Source: JAQAZP01 sp032127265
GTDB lineage: Bacteria; Acidobacteriota; JAQAZP01
Reading direction: 5' to 3'
Assembly: GCA_032127265.1 (NCBI GenBank)
Contig: JAQAZP010000109.1
Coordinates: forward strand, 1 to 13,306
DNA length: 13,306 nucleotides
In this document: one piece after another, positions 7,743 to 13,306 of the stretch
Numbering within the stretch: position 1 is the first letter of the stretch
How the letters are laid out: every line of letters begins with the position of its first letter
Program-made: the position numbers and the translations under genes
Notes under the pieces: generated by a model
What the model was told of the DNA's origin: nothing
What the model saw: the letters and a program-made list of their open reading frames with translations, nothing else
Databases searched by the model: none

Positions 7743-8411
7743 GTGCCCGTTGTATTTGATAGCAAGGAAAAGGTTTCCGTTTACTGCGATCGCCGCTACT
7801 CCAAGTGGGTGCAGCGCGGGATCTCCGGGCGGGAGCACCAGCTGCTGGCCTCGCTTCTCGAAGAACTGCCCCGATCTGACCGCATCCTCGACATGCCCTC
7901 GGGATACGGGCGGTTCACGCCGCTGCTCCTCCCGCGCACCGATAGCCTGATCTCCCTCGACCTGAGCCACCACATGCTGGTCAAGGCGATGGAACGGACT
8001 GCCGACGTGGGAGCCGGTCTGGCCGGGCAGGGGCTGGCGGCCGATGCCGGTGCGAATTTCTTTGCCGGCGCGATTTCCTCGCAGCTGCCGTTGCCGGACA
8101 AATGCGTCGACCTCTCGCTCACCATCCGTCACTACCACCACGTCCACGACCGGGAGCGGCGGATAGCGATGCTCGGTGAGTTGAACCGGGTCACCAGGCG
8201 GCGGGTCATCCTCACCTTCTACCGCAGCGGAACTTTTCACCATGCCCAGCGTTTGGTAAAGAAGGTGAAGCCGAAGATAAAGCAGATCACCTTCCGCAGT
8301 ATCGACCAGTTTCTCGAGGAGACGGGAAAGGCGGGCCTCGAAGTGGAACGGATCATCAAGCTGACGCGGATGGTCCACTCCCAGACCTTTGCCGTTCTTC
8401 GGCCGAGTTGA
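7743..8411 (+). CDS. Class I SAM-dependent methyltransferase
   Basis: The protein is about 222 residues from the GTG at 7743. The TTG at 7740 is equally well placed behind GAGGAGA (7727-7733), whereas a TTG at 7725 lies upstream of that site. Motif I is ILDMPSGYGRF (residues 48-58) and binds S-adenosylmethionine. The strand ISLDLS with the following helix corresponds to motif II, and LPLPDKCVDL...RHYHHV matches the motif IV and post-motif region of UbiE/methyltransferase-11-type enzymes. The middle of the fold is well conserved; the last 70 residues are lysine-rich (VKKVKPKIK) and not diagnostic. There is no signal peptide, so the enzyme is cytoplasmic, unlike its neighbours on both sides. 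The acceptor is unknown; small molecules, quinones and lipids are all possible. Confidence 0.85.
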   Translation: MPVVFDSKEKVSVYCDRRYSKWVQRGISGREHQLLASLLEELPRSDRILDMPSGYGRFTPLLLPRTDSLISLDLSHHMLVKAMERTADVGAGLAGQGLAADAGANFFAGAISSQLPLPDKCVDLSLTIRHYHHVHDRERRIAMLGELNRVTRRRVILTFYRSGTFHHAQRLVKKVKPKIKQITFRSIDQFLEETGKAGLEVERIIKLTRMVHSQTFAVLRPS

Positions 8412-8428
8412 TACCTGGATGGCCCTTG

Positions 8429-8457
8429 TTGACACTGCAGTACACTAATGATAAATA
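8429..8457 (+). promoter_or_regulatory. Candidate promoter for the beta-helix protein
   Basis: A perfect TTGACA (8429-8434) is followed after 17 bases by TAAATA (8452-8457) in an AT-rich stretch (to about 8485) that stands out from its GC-rich surroundings. A better -10 match, TATAAG at 8456, would need a 21-base spacer. The leader to the ATG at 8606 is about 140 bases and includes a small GCGGC/GCCGC hairpin (8546-8561). Confidence 0.5.
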
Positions 8458-8605
8458 TAAGCTCCTTATAAATCATAATAATAACCCCCACCAACAATAA
8501 CGATCACCGCTGAGGGGACAGCTGTCTCCGGGCATTTTATCGTCTGCGGCATCTTCGCCGCCGTCCGGCTCGTTGAGACCGGCGGTCGGGCGATGGGGGT
8601 TTCCC

Positions 8606-11329
8606 ATGACCACGCTGAAATCATTTTCCGGCCTCGTCTTCCTGCTCTTGTTCCTCACGGTCCCGCTGGGCGCGGCCACCATCTATGTTCCGGACAACTA
8701 TTCCACCATCCAGGGGGCCATCCAGGCCGCCGGCCAGGGTGATGTCATCCGGGTCCGTCCGGGGACCTACATCGAGAACATCGACTTCCTCGGCAAGCGG
8801 ATCGAGGTGAGCAGTGTTCAGGGGCCCGAGACCACCATCATCGATGCGGGGCACCATGGCGCCGGGGCGGTTTTTCTCAACGGGGAGGGACCCGGGTCCG
8901 TCCTGAGGGGATTCAAGATCATCAACGGCATCGGCTTCTTCAACGAGGTAGAGGAACGCACATTAGGCGGCGGGGTTTACTGCTCCGGGTCGTCGCCGAC
9001 CGTCGACAACTGCTGGATTCTGAGCAACACGGCCGACCTTGGCGGGGGGATCTTCTGCGAATCCGGCGCCCCGGCCATTGGCGGCTGTATCGTGGGCCAG
9101 AACCAGGCGGATAGCGGGGGCGGGATCAGCTCCCGCTACGCCGACCCGGAGATCCGTGCCTGCACCTTTGCCGCCAACAGCGTGCTCTACGGCGGCGGCG
9201 GCATAAAGTGCGTCGGTGGCGCTCCCATGATTACCGGGTGCCTGTTCAGCAACAACGAGACCACCGTGCTGGGTGTAGGCGGCGGAGGAGGGGTGGGCGC
9301 CGTCTCGTCCTCGCCGGTGGTCACGAACAACGAGTTCAAGGGCAACAGGTCGGCAATGGGCGGCGGCGGTTTCAGCTGCAGCATCGATTCTGCGCCGATC
9401 GTCATCGGCAACCTCTTCGAAAACAACGAGGCCCGCTCCGGTGGTGCGATCAGTATCATGGGTTCCAATTCGGCCCTGATTGCCGAAAACCGTTGTATCG
9501 GCAACCAGGCGGAGTTGTATGGCGGCGGGATTTCGACCTCGGACACGGAAACCTTGGTCCTGGGCAACACGATCTCCGGCAACGCTGCCGGCACGGTCGG
9601 GGGCGGGATCCATTTCGTCAGTCCTCCCATACCCGGCGGCCACACCGATATCCGCCGGAACATCATCACCGGCAACAGTGCCGTCGAGGGCGGCGGCGTC
9701 CATACTTCCTGGGGTGAGCTTCGGCTTTCCGGCTGCCTGATCAGCTCCAACATCGCCACTGATGGCGGTGGCGTGATGGCCTGGGACCATGACGGCGGCC
9801 TGGTGGCGGACAACGCATTCCACGGAAACCAGGCCATCCGGGGCGGGGGGATGCTGATCGACGGTGGCGGCACCCTGGCCATCGACGGCAGCACGTTCAC
9901 CGCCGGCAGCGCCGACCAGGGAGGCGGGATCTATTGCCTGCAGGGGACGGAGCTCACCGTGGCCCACGGGATCTTCTGGGACAACGACGCACCCGAAGGA
10001 AGTGAGATTTACCTCGACTTCGGCGGCCAGGGCACTTCGCTGGGCATCGAATACTCGGACGTGGGCGGCGGCATCGGTTCGCTGGTGGTGGAGACCGGCT
10101 GCACCCTCAGCTGGGGCGAGGGGATGATCGACGCCGACCCGATGTTTGTCACCGGGCCCGGTGGAATCCACTACCTCAGCCAGACAGCTGCCGGGCAATC
10201 CGTGAACAGCCCCTGTGTCGATGCCGGCGACCCGTTGGCCGGCAGTGCGTCCGGCACCACCCGCACCGATGCCTTCAGTGACTCGGGCGTCGTGGATCTC
10301 GGCATGCACCATACCGGCGGCGGCCAACTGCTGGCCGGCGCTGGTCCGGGGGAGGCCAACCCGCCTCGGGTGCGTGTTTTCCCGCTGCAGCAGGACGCGG
10401 CCCATGACCTGGAGTTCGCGGCCTATGGCGCCGATCACTTCGGCGTCAACGTCCATGCCGGTGACCTGGACGGCGACGGGTTCGACGAGATCATCACCGG
10501 CGCCGGTCCGGGTGAGATCTACGGCCCCCACGTGCGGGGGTTCCGTGCCAATGGCCAGCCCTTCGCCGGCGTGAGTTTTCTGGCCTATGGCACCAATCGT
10601 TTCGGTGTGAACGTGGCGGCCGGAGACATCGACGGCGACGGGAAGGACGAGATCATCACCGGGGCCGGTCCGGGAGAGGTGTTCGGGCCCCACGTCAGAG
10701 CCTTTGACGTCTTCGATGCGCCTCCCGGCACCGCCGCCATCCCCGGGGTCAGCTTCATGGCTTACGGCACGCTGAAGTACGGGGTGAATGTGGTCTGTGG
10801 TGACATCGATGGTGACGGGTTTGACGAGATCGTCACCGGGGCCGGGCCGGGGGCGGTGTTCGGCCCGCATGTCCGGGGCTGGAATGTGGACGGCGGCGCC
10901 GCGGCGGCCATCCCGGCGGTGAGCTTCCTGGCCTACGGCACGCCGCGCTTCGGCGTGCGAGTGGCCTGCGGCGACCTGGACGGCGACGGCATCGACGAGC
11001 TGGTCACCGCCCCGGGGCCCTCGCCCACCTTCGGCGCGCACATCCGTGGATGGAATTATGACGGCAACTCGGTGGCGCCGATGACCGGCTGCAGCTTTTT
11101 CGCCCTGCCCCAGGCCCAGTACAGTTACGGGGCGCAGGTCTTTGCCGGGGCCGACCTGGACGGTGACGGCCGCGCCGAGCTGGTGGTGGGCGCCGGGCCG
11201 GACGAGGGCGCCGATTCGAAGGTGGAGGTTTACCGCTACAGCGGCACGGCGGTGAGCCAGTGGTTCACCCTGCGGGCCATGCCGGCGGCCTGGCGCCATG
11301 GAGCGACGGTGGCCGCGGGACGGTTTTGA
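8606..11329 (+). CDS. Secreted right-handed beta-helix protein with GGGI/FxxN coils and C-terminal six-repeat GAGPG module
   Basis: The protein has 907 residues from the ATG at 8606, behind GGGGG (8594-8598). An in-frame TTG 33 bases upstream would only lengthen the signal peptide. The signal peptide (MTTLKSF...VPLGAA) ends near residue 25. It is followed by the start of a pectate-lyase-like helix (IYVPDNYSTIQGAIQAAGQGD...VRPGTY). About 13 coils follow, each with GGGI/GGGV, and many with an FxxN or related NxxxN motif (LFSNN, EFKGN, LFENN). This pattern resembles the GGAI/FxxN repeats of chlamydial Pmp passenger domains. A closing segment (DADPMFV...SPCVDAGDP...VDLGMHH) resembles choice-of-anchor-Q proteins. 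Residues 575-907 are six repeats homologous to the end of the FG-GAP protein at 4335. There is no autotransporter barrel and no visible sorting signal. Carbohydrate or surface binding is inferred; no catalytic residues were identified. Confidence 0.9.
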   Translation: MTTLKSFSGLVFLLLFLTVPLGAATIYVPDNYSTIQGAIQAAGQGDVIRVRPGTYIENIDFLGKRIEVSSVQGPETTIIDAGHHGAGAVFLNGEGPGSVLRGFKIINGIGFFNEVEERTLGGGVYCSGSSPTVDNCWILSNTADLGGGIFCESGAPAIGGCIVGQNQADSGGGISSRYADPEIRACTFAANSVLYGGGGIKCVGGAPMITGCLFSNNETTVLGVGGGGGVGAVSSSPVVTNNEFKGNRSAMGGGGFSCSIDSAPIVIGNLFENNEARSGGAISIMGSNSALIAENRCIGNQAELYGGGISTSDTETLVLGNTISGNAAGTVGGGIHFVSPPIPGGHTDIRRNIITGNSAVEGGGVHTSWGELRLSGCLISSNIATDGGGVMAWDHDGGLVADNAFHGNQAIRGGGMLIDGGGTLAIDGSTFTAGSADQGGGIYCLQGTELTVAHGIFWDNDAPEGSEIYLDFGGQGTSLGIEYSDVGGGIGSLVVETGCTLSWGEGMIDADPMFVTGPGGIHYLSQTAAGQSVNSPCVDAGDPLAGSASGTTRTDAFSDSGVVDLGMHHTGGGQLLAGAGPGEANPPRVRVFPLQQDAAHDLEFAAYGADHFGVNVHAGDLDGDGFDEIITGAGPGEIYGPHVRGFRANGQPFAGVSFLAYGTNRFGVNVAAGDIDGDGKDEIITGAGPGEVFGPHVRAFDVFDAPPGTAAIPGVSFMAYGTLKYGVNVVCGDIDGDGFDEIVTGAGPGAVFGPHVRGWNVDGGAAAAIPAVSFLAYGTPRFGVRVACGDLDGDGIDELVTAPGPSPTFGAHIRGWNYDGNSVAPMTGCSFFALPQAQYSYGAQVFAGADLDGDGRAELVVGAGPDEGADSKVEVYRYSGTAVSQWFTLRAMPAAWRHGATVAAGRF
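10328..11326 (+). repeat. Six tandem coding repeats, second copy of the GAGPG module
   Basis: The 999 bases encode six units, the same number and total length as at 6585-7583. Units 2-4 keep the DEIITGAGPG..FGPHVRG core; unit 5 (TAPGPSPTFGAHIRG) and unit 6 (VGAGPDEGADSKVEV) have diverged. Differences from the first copy are largely at third codon positions, so the protein sequence rather than the DNA is conserved. Confidence 0.88.
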
Positions 11330-11471
11330 AGCGGCCCCATAACCTCGTCTGAGGCCCGATAGCTGCGTTGACGACTTCCTCGAAATGCTCACATACCACA
11401 AGAGTATGCTGCGCATCCTCGTCAGTCGTCGCCTTGCCCTCGAACCACAGCCGAGGTTATGAAGCCACTTC
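11328..11471. repeat. Nested palindromic intergenic element (REP/MITE-like)
   Basis: The outer arms 11328-11347 and 11452-11471 are inverted repeats matching at 17 of 20 positions, with CATAACCTCG/CGAGGTTATG exact. Inside lie GACGACT/AGTCGTC (11370-11376 and 11424-11430), ATGC/GCAT (11385-11388 and 11413-11416) and CATAC/GTATG (11392-11396 and 11404-11408) around a 7-base loop. The three arm mismatches become G-U pairs in minus-strand RNA. It starts inside the stop codon of the beta-helix gene and has no coding potential. The layout resembles dispersed palindromic repeats; it may also end transcription. Confidence 0.65.
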
Positions 11472-11546
11472 AGGTTGAACCCCTGTAAAAGTGTGGAATA
11501 GGCACGGCCTGCGCGGTAGTATGGGTTTGTACGAAGGGAGCAGGGC

Positions 11547-12554
11547 ATGGATGACAGCCTCGACCAGCGCGGTGAATTCGAGATTATCGACCTCTTTCGG
11601 GAGCAGGCCGGAGAGCGCCGTGCCTGGGTCAGCACCGGGATCGGTGACGACTGTGCCGTGCTGGACACCGGCGGCGGCATGAGCCTGCTGGTGACCACCG
11701 ACATGCTGGCCGAGGGGGTGCACTTCCTCCGTTCGGGTTCTTCACCCTGGCGGCTGGGCTGGAAGAGCCTGGCAGTGAACATCTCCGATATCGCGGCCAT
11801 GGGCGGCGAGCCGGCGGCGGCCTTTCTGGCCCTCGGGCTGACTCCGGACATCGAGGAAAAATTCCTCCTCGACTTCCGCGACGGTCTCTTCGCCTGCGCC
11901 GCCGAGTACCGGGTGGACCTGCTGGGCGGCGACACCATCCGCACCCGCAACGACCTGGTGTTCAGCCTCACCCTGCTCGGCCGGGCGATCTCCGGCCAGG
12001 TGGTGAAACGCAGCGGTGCCCAACCGGGGGACCAGGTGATGCTGGGCGGTCCGGTGGGGGAGAGCGCTGCCGGGCTCCAGCTGCTGGGCGGGGCCATGGT
12101 TGGAATCGACTCCGCCGATCGTGAGCAGCTTTTGCGGGCGCACCTCGAGCCGCGGCCCCAGGTGGCGCTGGGCCGGCTGCTGGCCCGGGAGGGCCTGGTA
12201 CGGGCGATGATCGACGTCAGCGACGGCCTGCTCCAGGACCTGGGCCACATCTGCCGCGAGAGCGGGGCCGGGGCGGACATCGACACCGGGATGATCCAAC
12301 TCTCCGATGCGCTCCACCGGGCGGCCGAATCAGCCGGCGCCGACCCGCTGGAGTGGGCGCTGCGGGGAGGCGAGGACTACGTGCTGCTCTTCTGCGTGCC
12401 GCCCGACCTCCAGGAGCGGACCCGGTCGGCCGCCCGCGACGAACTGGGAATCGAACTGCTCACCATCGGCGAGATGACCGCCGGCCCCGGGATCAGGGTC
12501 TGCCGTAGCGGCGTCTGGACCGAGACCGATCCTGCCGGATTCACTCATTTCTGA
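11547..12554 (+). CDS. thiL: Thiamine-monophosphate kinase
   Basis: ThiL phosphorylates thiamine monophosphate with ATP to make thiamine diphosphate, the last step of cofactor synthesis, in the cytoplasm. The 335-residue protein has the usual family length and starts at an ATG six bases after AAGGGAG (11534-11540). Family signatures are in order: GIGDDCAVL (31-39), TTDMLAEGVHF (50-60), KSLAVNISDIAAMGG (73-87), GGDTIRT (127-133), MLGGPVGESAAGL (165-177), DVSDGLLQDL (223-232) and ALRGGEDYVLLF (271-282). The acidic residues in GIGDD, SDIAAMGG, GGDT and DVSDG bind metal and ATP in the PurM/ThiL fold. No thiamine genes or TPP riboswitch lie nearby, so it appears to be a stand-alone gene. No strong promoter is visible upstream; TAGTAT at 11517-11522 is a weak -10 candidate. 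Confidence 0.96.
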   Translation: MDDSLDQRGEFEIIDLFREQAGERRAWVSTGIGDDCAVLDTGGGMSLLVTTDMLAEGVHFLRSGSSPWRLGWKSLAVNISDIAAMGGEPAAAFLALGLTPDIEEKFLLDFRDGLFACAAEYRVDLLGGDTIRTRNDLVFSLTLLGRAISGQVVKRSGAQPGDQVMLGGPVGESAAGLQLLGGAMVGIDSADREQLLRAHLEPRPQVALGRLLAREGLVRAMIDVSDGLLQDLGHICRESGAGADIDTGMIQLSDALHRAAESAGADPLEWALRGGEDYVLLFCVPPDLQERTRSAARDELGIELLTIGEMTAGPGIRVCRSGVWTETDPAGFTHF

Positions 12555-12582
12555 TTTCCGCGCATCCCTCCCCAAATTCTCC

Positions 12583-12611
12583 TTGACAGATGTCCGGTTC
12601 GGCTTTATATT
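12583..12611 (+). promoter_or_regulatory. Strong sigma70-type promoter of the Rrf2 regulator gene
   Basis: A perfect TTGACA (12583-12588), a 17-base spacer and TATATT (12606-12611). Transcription would start near 12618, within the operator array, leaving a leader of about 46 bases. Confidence 0.75.
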
Positions 12612-12648
12612 CCTATTATTCCTATAGGAACGATAGGTGCAATAGGAA
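12610..12648. promoter_or_regulatory. Putative Rrf2 operator: phased array of TTCCTAT/ATAGGAA half-sites
   Basis: TTCCTAT occurs at 12610 and 12619, and the inverted ATAGG(AA/TG) at 12624, 12633 and 12642. Each series is spaced exactly 9 bp. They form a perfect 12-bp palindrome TTCCTATAGGAA (12619-12630) and an outer pair ATTCCTATT/AATAGGAAT (12609-12617 and 12641-12649). The array covers the end of the -10 box and the predicted transcription start, as expected for autorepression. Binding by the adjacent gene product is inferred. Confidence 0.7.
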
Positions 12649-12663
12649 TTAAAGCGACACTCC

Positions 12664-13116
12664 ATGAAAATCTCCACCAAAGGACGGTATGCCACCCGGG
12701 CCATGCTGGCTCTGGCCTCGAGATACCAGGTCCGCAACATGCGGGCCAACGAGATCGCCGAAGAGCAGTCGATCTCCCTCAAATATCTGGAAACACTCCT
12801 TTCAAGCCTTAAAGCAGCTGGCCTGGTGGTGGCCGCGCGTGGAAAGTTCGGGGGGTACATGCTGGCCAGGGCTCCGAAAGAGATCAGCATCTACGCCATT
12901 CTCCTGCCCCTGGAAGATTCTCTCGGTTTCGTGCACTGCACGGAGAGCGACACGGCATGCGACCGCCGCGCGGTCTGTGCCGCGAGAGAACTGTGGCGCG
13001 AGTTGAGAGAAGCCGCCCACGGGGTTCTCAACTCCCACACATTGCAGGACCTGCTTCAGCGGCAGAACGAACTCTTGAATGGTGACGAGGTATCAGCGGA
13101 GGTCTGCACCGAATGA
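12664..13116 (+). CDS. Rrf2/IscR-family transcriptional regulator with three-cysteine cluster
   Basis: This 150-residue protein has the family's length and N-terminus (MKISTKGRYATRAMLALA). The winged helix follows: the recognition helix region is IAEEQSISLKYLETLLSSLKAAGLV (31-55) and the wing is RGKFGGYMLARAP (59-71). Cys92, Cys99 and Cys105 (C-x6-C-x5-C) correspond to the iron-sulfur ligands of IscR and related sensors, so a redox or Fe-S responsive repressor is inferred; a fourth Cys148 is near the C-terminus. The strong upstream promoter overlaps an inverted-repeat array that looks like its own operator. No clear ribosome binding site precedes the ATG, only AGGA 16 bases upstream. The downstream gene starts MHEIGV, so a link to hydrogenase or metal metabolism is possible. 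IscR, CymR, NsrR or RsrR subtype cannot be assigned, and no iscS/iscU neighbours are in view. Confidence 0.92.
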   Translation: MKISTKGRYATRAMLALASRYQVRNMRANEIAEEQSISLKYLETLLSSLKAAGLVVAARGKFGGYMLARAPKEISIYAILLPLEDSLGFVHCTESDTACDRRAVCAARELWRELREAAHGVLNSHTLQDLLQRQNELLNGDEVSAEVCTE

Positions 13117-13141
13117 TCGTGCAGACCTCCGTTTGTGGTTT
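13097..13141 (+). terminator. Terminator hairpin overlapping the rrf2-family stop codon
   Basis: CGGAGGTCTGCAC (13097-13109) pairs perfectly over 13 bp with GTGCAGACCTCCG (13119-13131). The 9-base loop contains the TGA, and a T-rich tail TTTGTGGTTT follows. The last codons of the gene therefore form the 5' arm of the stem. Confidence 0.75.
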
Positions 13142-13161
13142 CAGAGTTGTGACGCTCTGAA
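13140..13161. repeat. Inverted repeat TTCAGAG/CTCTGAA between the rrf2-family gene and putative hypA
   Basis: Seven-base arms (13140-13146 and 13155-13161) with an 8-base spacer sit directly after the terminator tail. This could be an operator or the first hairpin of the leader transcript. I see no clear promoter here. Confidence 0.5.
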
Positions 13162-13287
13162 CCGGATAGTCCGCGGGCCAACGGCAACGGATCGGGGTAC
13201 ACCGGGTGTACGGTGTCCCCGGGCTCTTGCCGCAGACCTGCGAAAGATCCGGGTTCCTTTCAACGCCAACCGGATAAGAGGCAAGTC
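13160..13287 (+). promoter_or_regulatory. Highly structured leader with two mutually exclusive stems, putative cis-regulatory RNA
   Basis: A continuous rod can be drawn by eye. AACCGGAT (13160-13167) pairs with ATCCGGGTT (13247-13255, one bulged G); CGCGGG (13172-13177) with CCTGCG (13237-13242); CGGCAA (13182-13187) with TTGCCG (13227-13232). GGGG-ACACC (13194-13203, T13198 bulged) pairs with GGTGTCCCC (13212-13220). A second copy of AACCGGATA (13268-13276) can pair with the same ATCCGGGTT, making a hairpin that ends against the ribosome binding site AAGAGG (13276-13281). This resembles a riboswitch expression platform. I recognise no known class (no B12 box, no Moco or NiCo hallmarks). Confidence 0.5.
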
Positions 13288-13306
13288 ATGCACGAGATCG
13301 GAGTGT
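13288..13306 (+). CDS. hypA: Start of a probable HypA hydrogenase nickel-insertion protein, partial
   Basis: Only six codons are present, reading MHEIGV, seven bases after AAGAGG. HypA/HybF proteins characteristically begin MHE, with His2 as nickel ligand, usually followed by a small hydrophobic run. HypA delivers nickel to [NiFe] hydrogenase with HypB. Six residues cannot prove this, and the assignment rests on that motif alone. Confidence 0.42.

Noticed and set aside
8500..8540. GGGGACAGCTGTCTCC palindrome in the beta-helix leader as a specific operator
   Set aside because: It is an isolated short palindrome with no second copy or neighbouring regulator to support it.
8573..8605. TTG start for the beta-helix protein
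   Set aside because: The ATG at 8606 has a purine-rich site in front and gives a normal signal peptide.
8963..12286. Minus-strand open frame of about 1100 codons spanning the beta-helix gene, the palindrome and part of thiL
   Set aside because: It crosses three unrelated features including a clear ThiL on the other strand; low-complexity composition indicates a GC-driven shadow.
13160..13287. Known riboswitch, tRNA or tmRNA in the final leader
   Set aside because: No B12 box, Moco or NiCo signature, T-loop or acceptor stem could be found by eye; a covariance search would still be needed.

Overview
The window is high-GC bacterial DNA with compact genes and several secreted proteins carrying Sec signal peptides. 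They include FG-GAP propellers, a right-handed beta-helix, a BACON-like domain and C-terminal beta-sandwich modules. Together with an Rrf2/IscR-type regulator and classical TTG...17 bp...TATAWT-like promoters, this suggests a Gram-negative, probably environmental or uncultured bacterium. A deep-branching FCB-type or Acidobacteriota/Desulfobacterota-like lineage would fit. The promoters do not look like those of Bacteroidetes. Nothing in the window fixes the phylum.

Layout. Positions 1-1154 (minus) hold a secreted M28 zinc peptidase whose 3' end lies outside the window. A divergent intergenic region of about 400 bp separates it from a secreted lysyl-endopeptidase-like serine protease (1560-4112, plus), which ends at a strong terminator (4173-4213). 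Next is a secreted protein of 1083 residues (4335-7586) with 14 FG-GAP repeats followed by a six-repeat 'GAGPG..FGPHVRGWN.DG' module. A SAM-dependent methyltransferase follows (7743-8411). Then comes a secreted beta-helix protein (8606-11329) with 'GGGI'/'FxxN' coils that ends in the same six-repeat module, 333 residues in both proteins. A nested palindromic element (11328-11471) separates this secretome block from thiL (11547-12554).

After thiL comes an Rrf2-family regulator gene (12664-13116). It has a consensus-like promoter overlapped by an unusual array of half-sites spaced 9 bp apart, and its terminator hairpin spans its own stop codon. The last 170 bases hold a strongly self-complementary leader, with two copies of AACCGGATA competing for one complement, ahead of the first six codons (MHEIGV) of what looks like hypA, a hydrogenase nickel-insertion gene.

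How the genes fit together: the first two proteases and the two repeat proteins look like an exported degradation and surface-display set, most with their own candidate promoter rather than one operon. thiL is housekeeping (thiamine diphosphate synthesis). The Rrf2 gene and the putative hypA may open a metal or redox-linked locus beyond the right edge. The best candidates for undescribed biology are the hypA leader RNA, the Rrf2 operator array and the shared six-repeat module.
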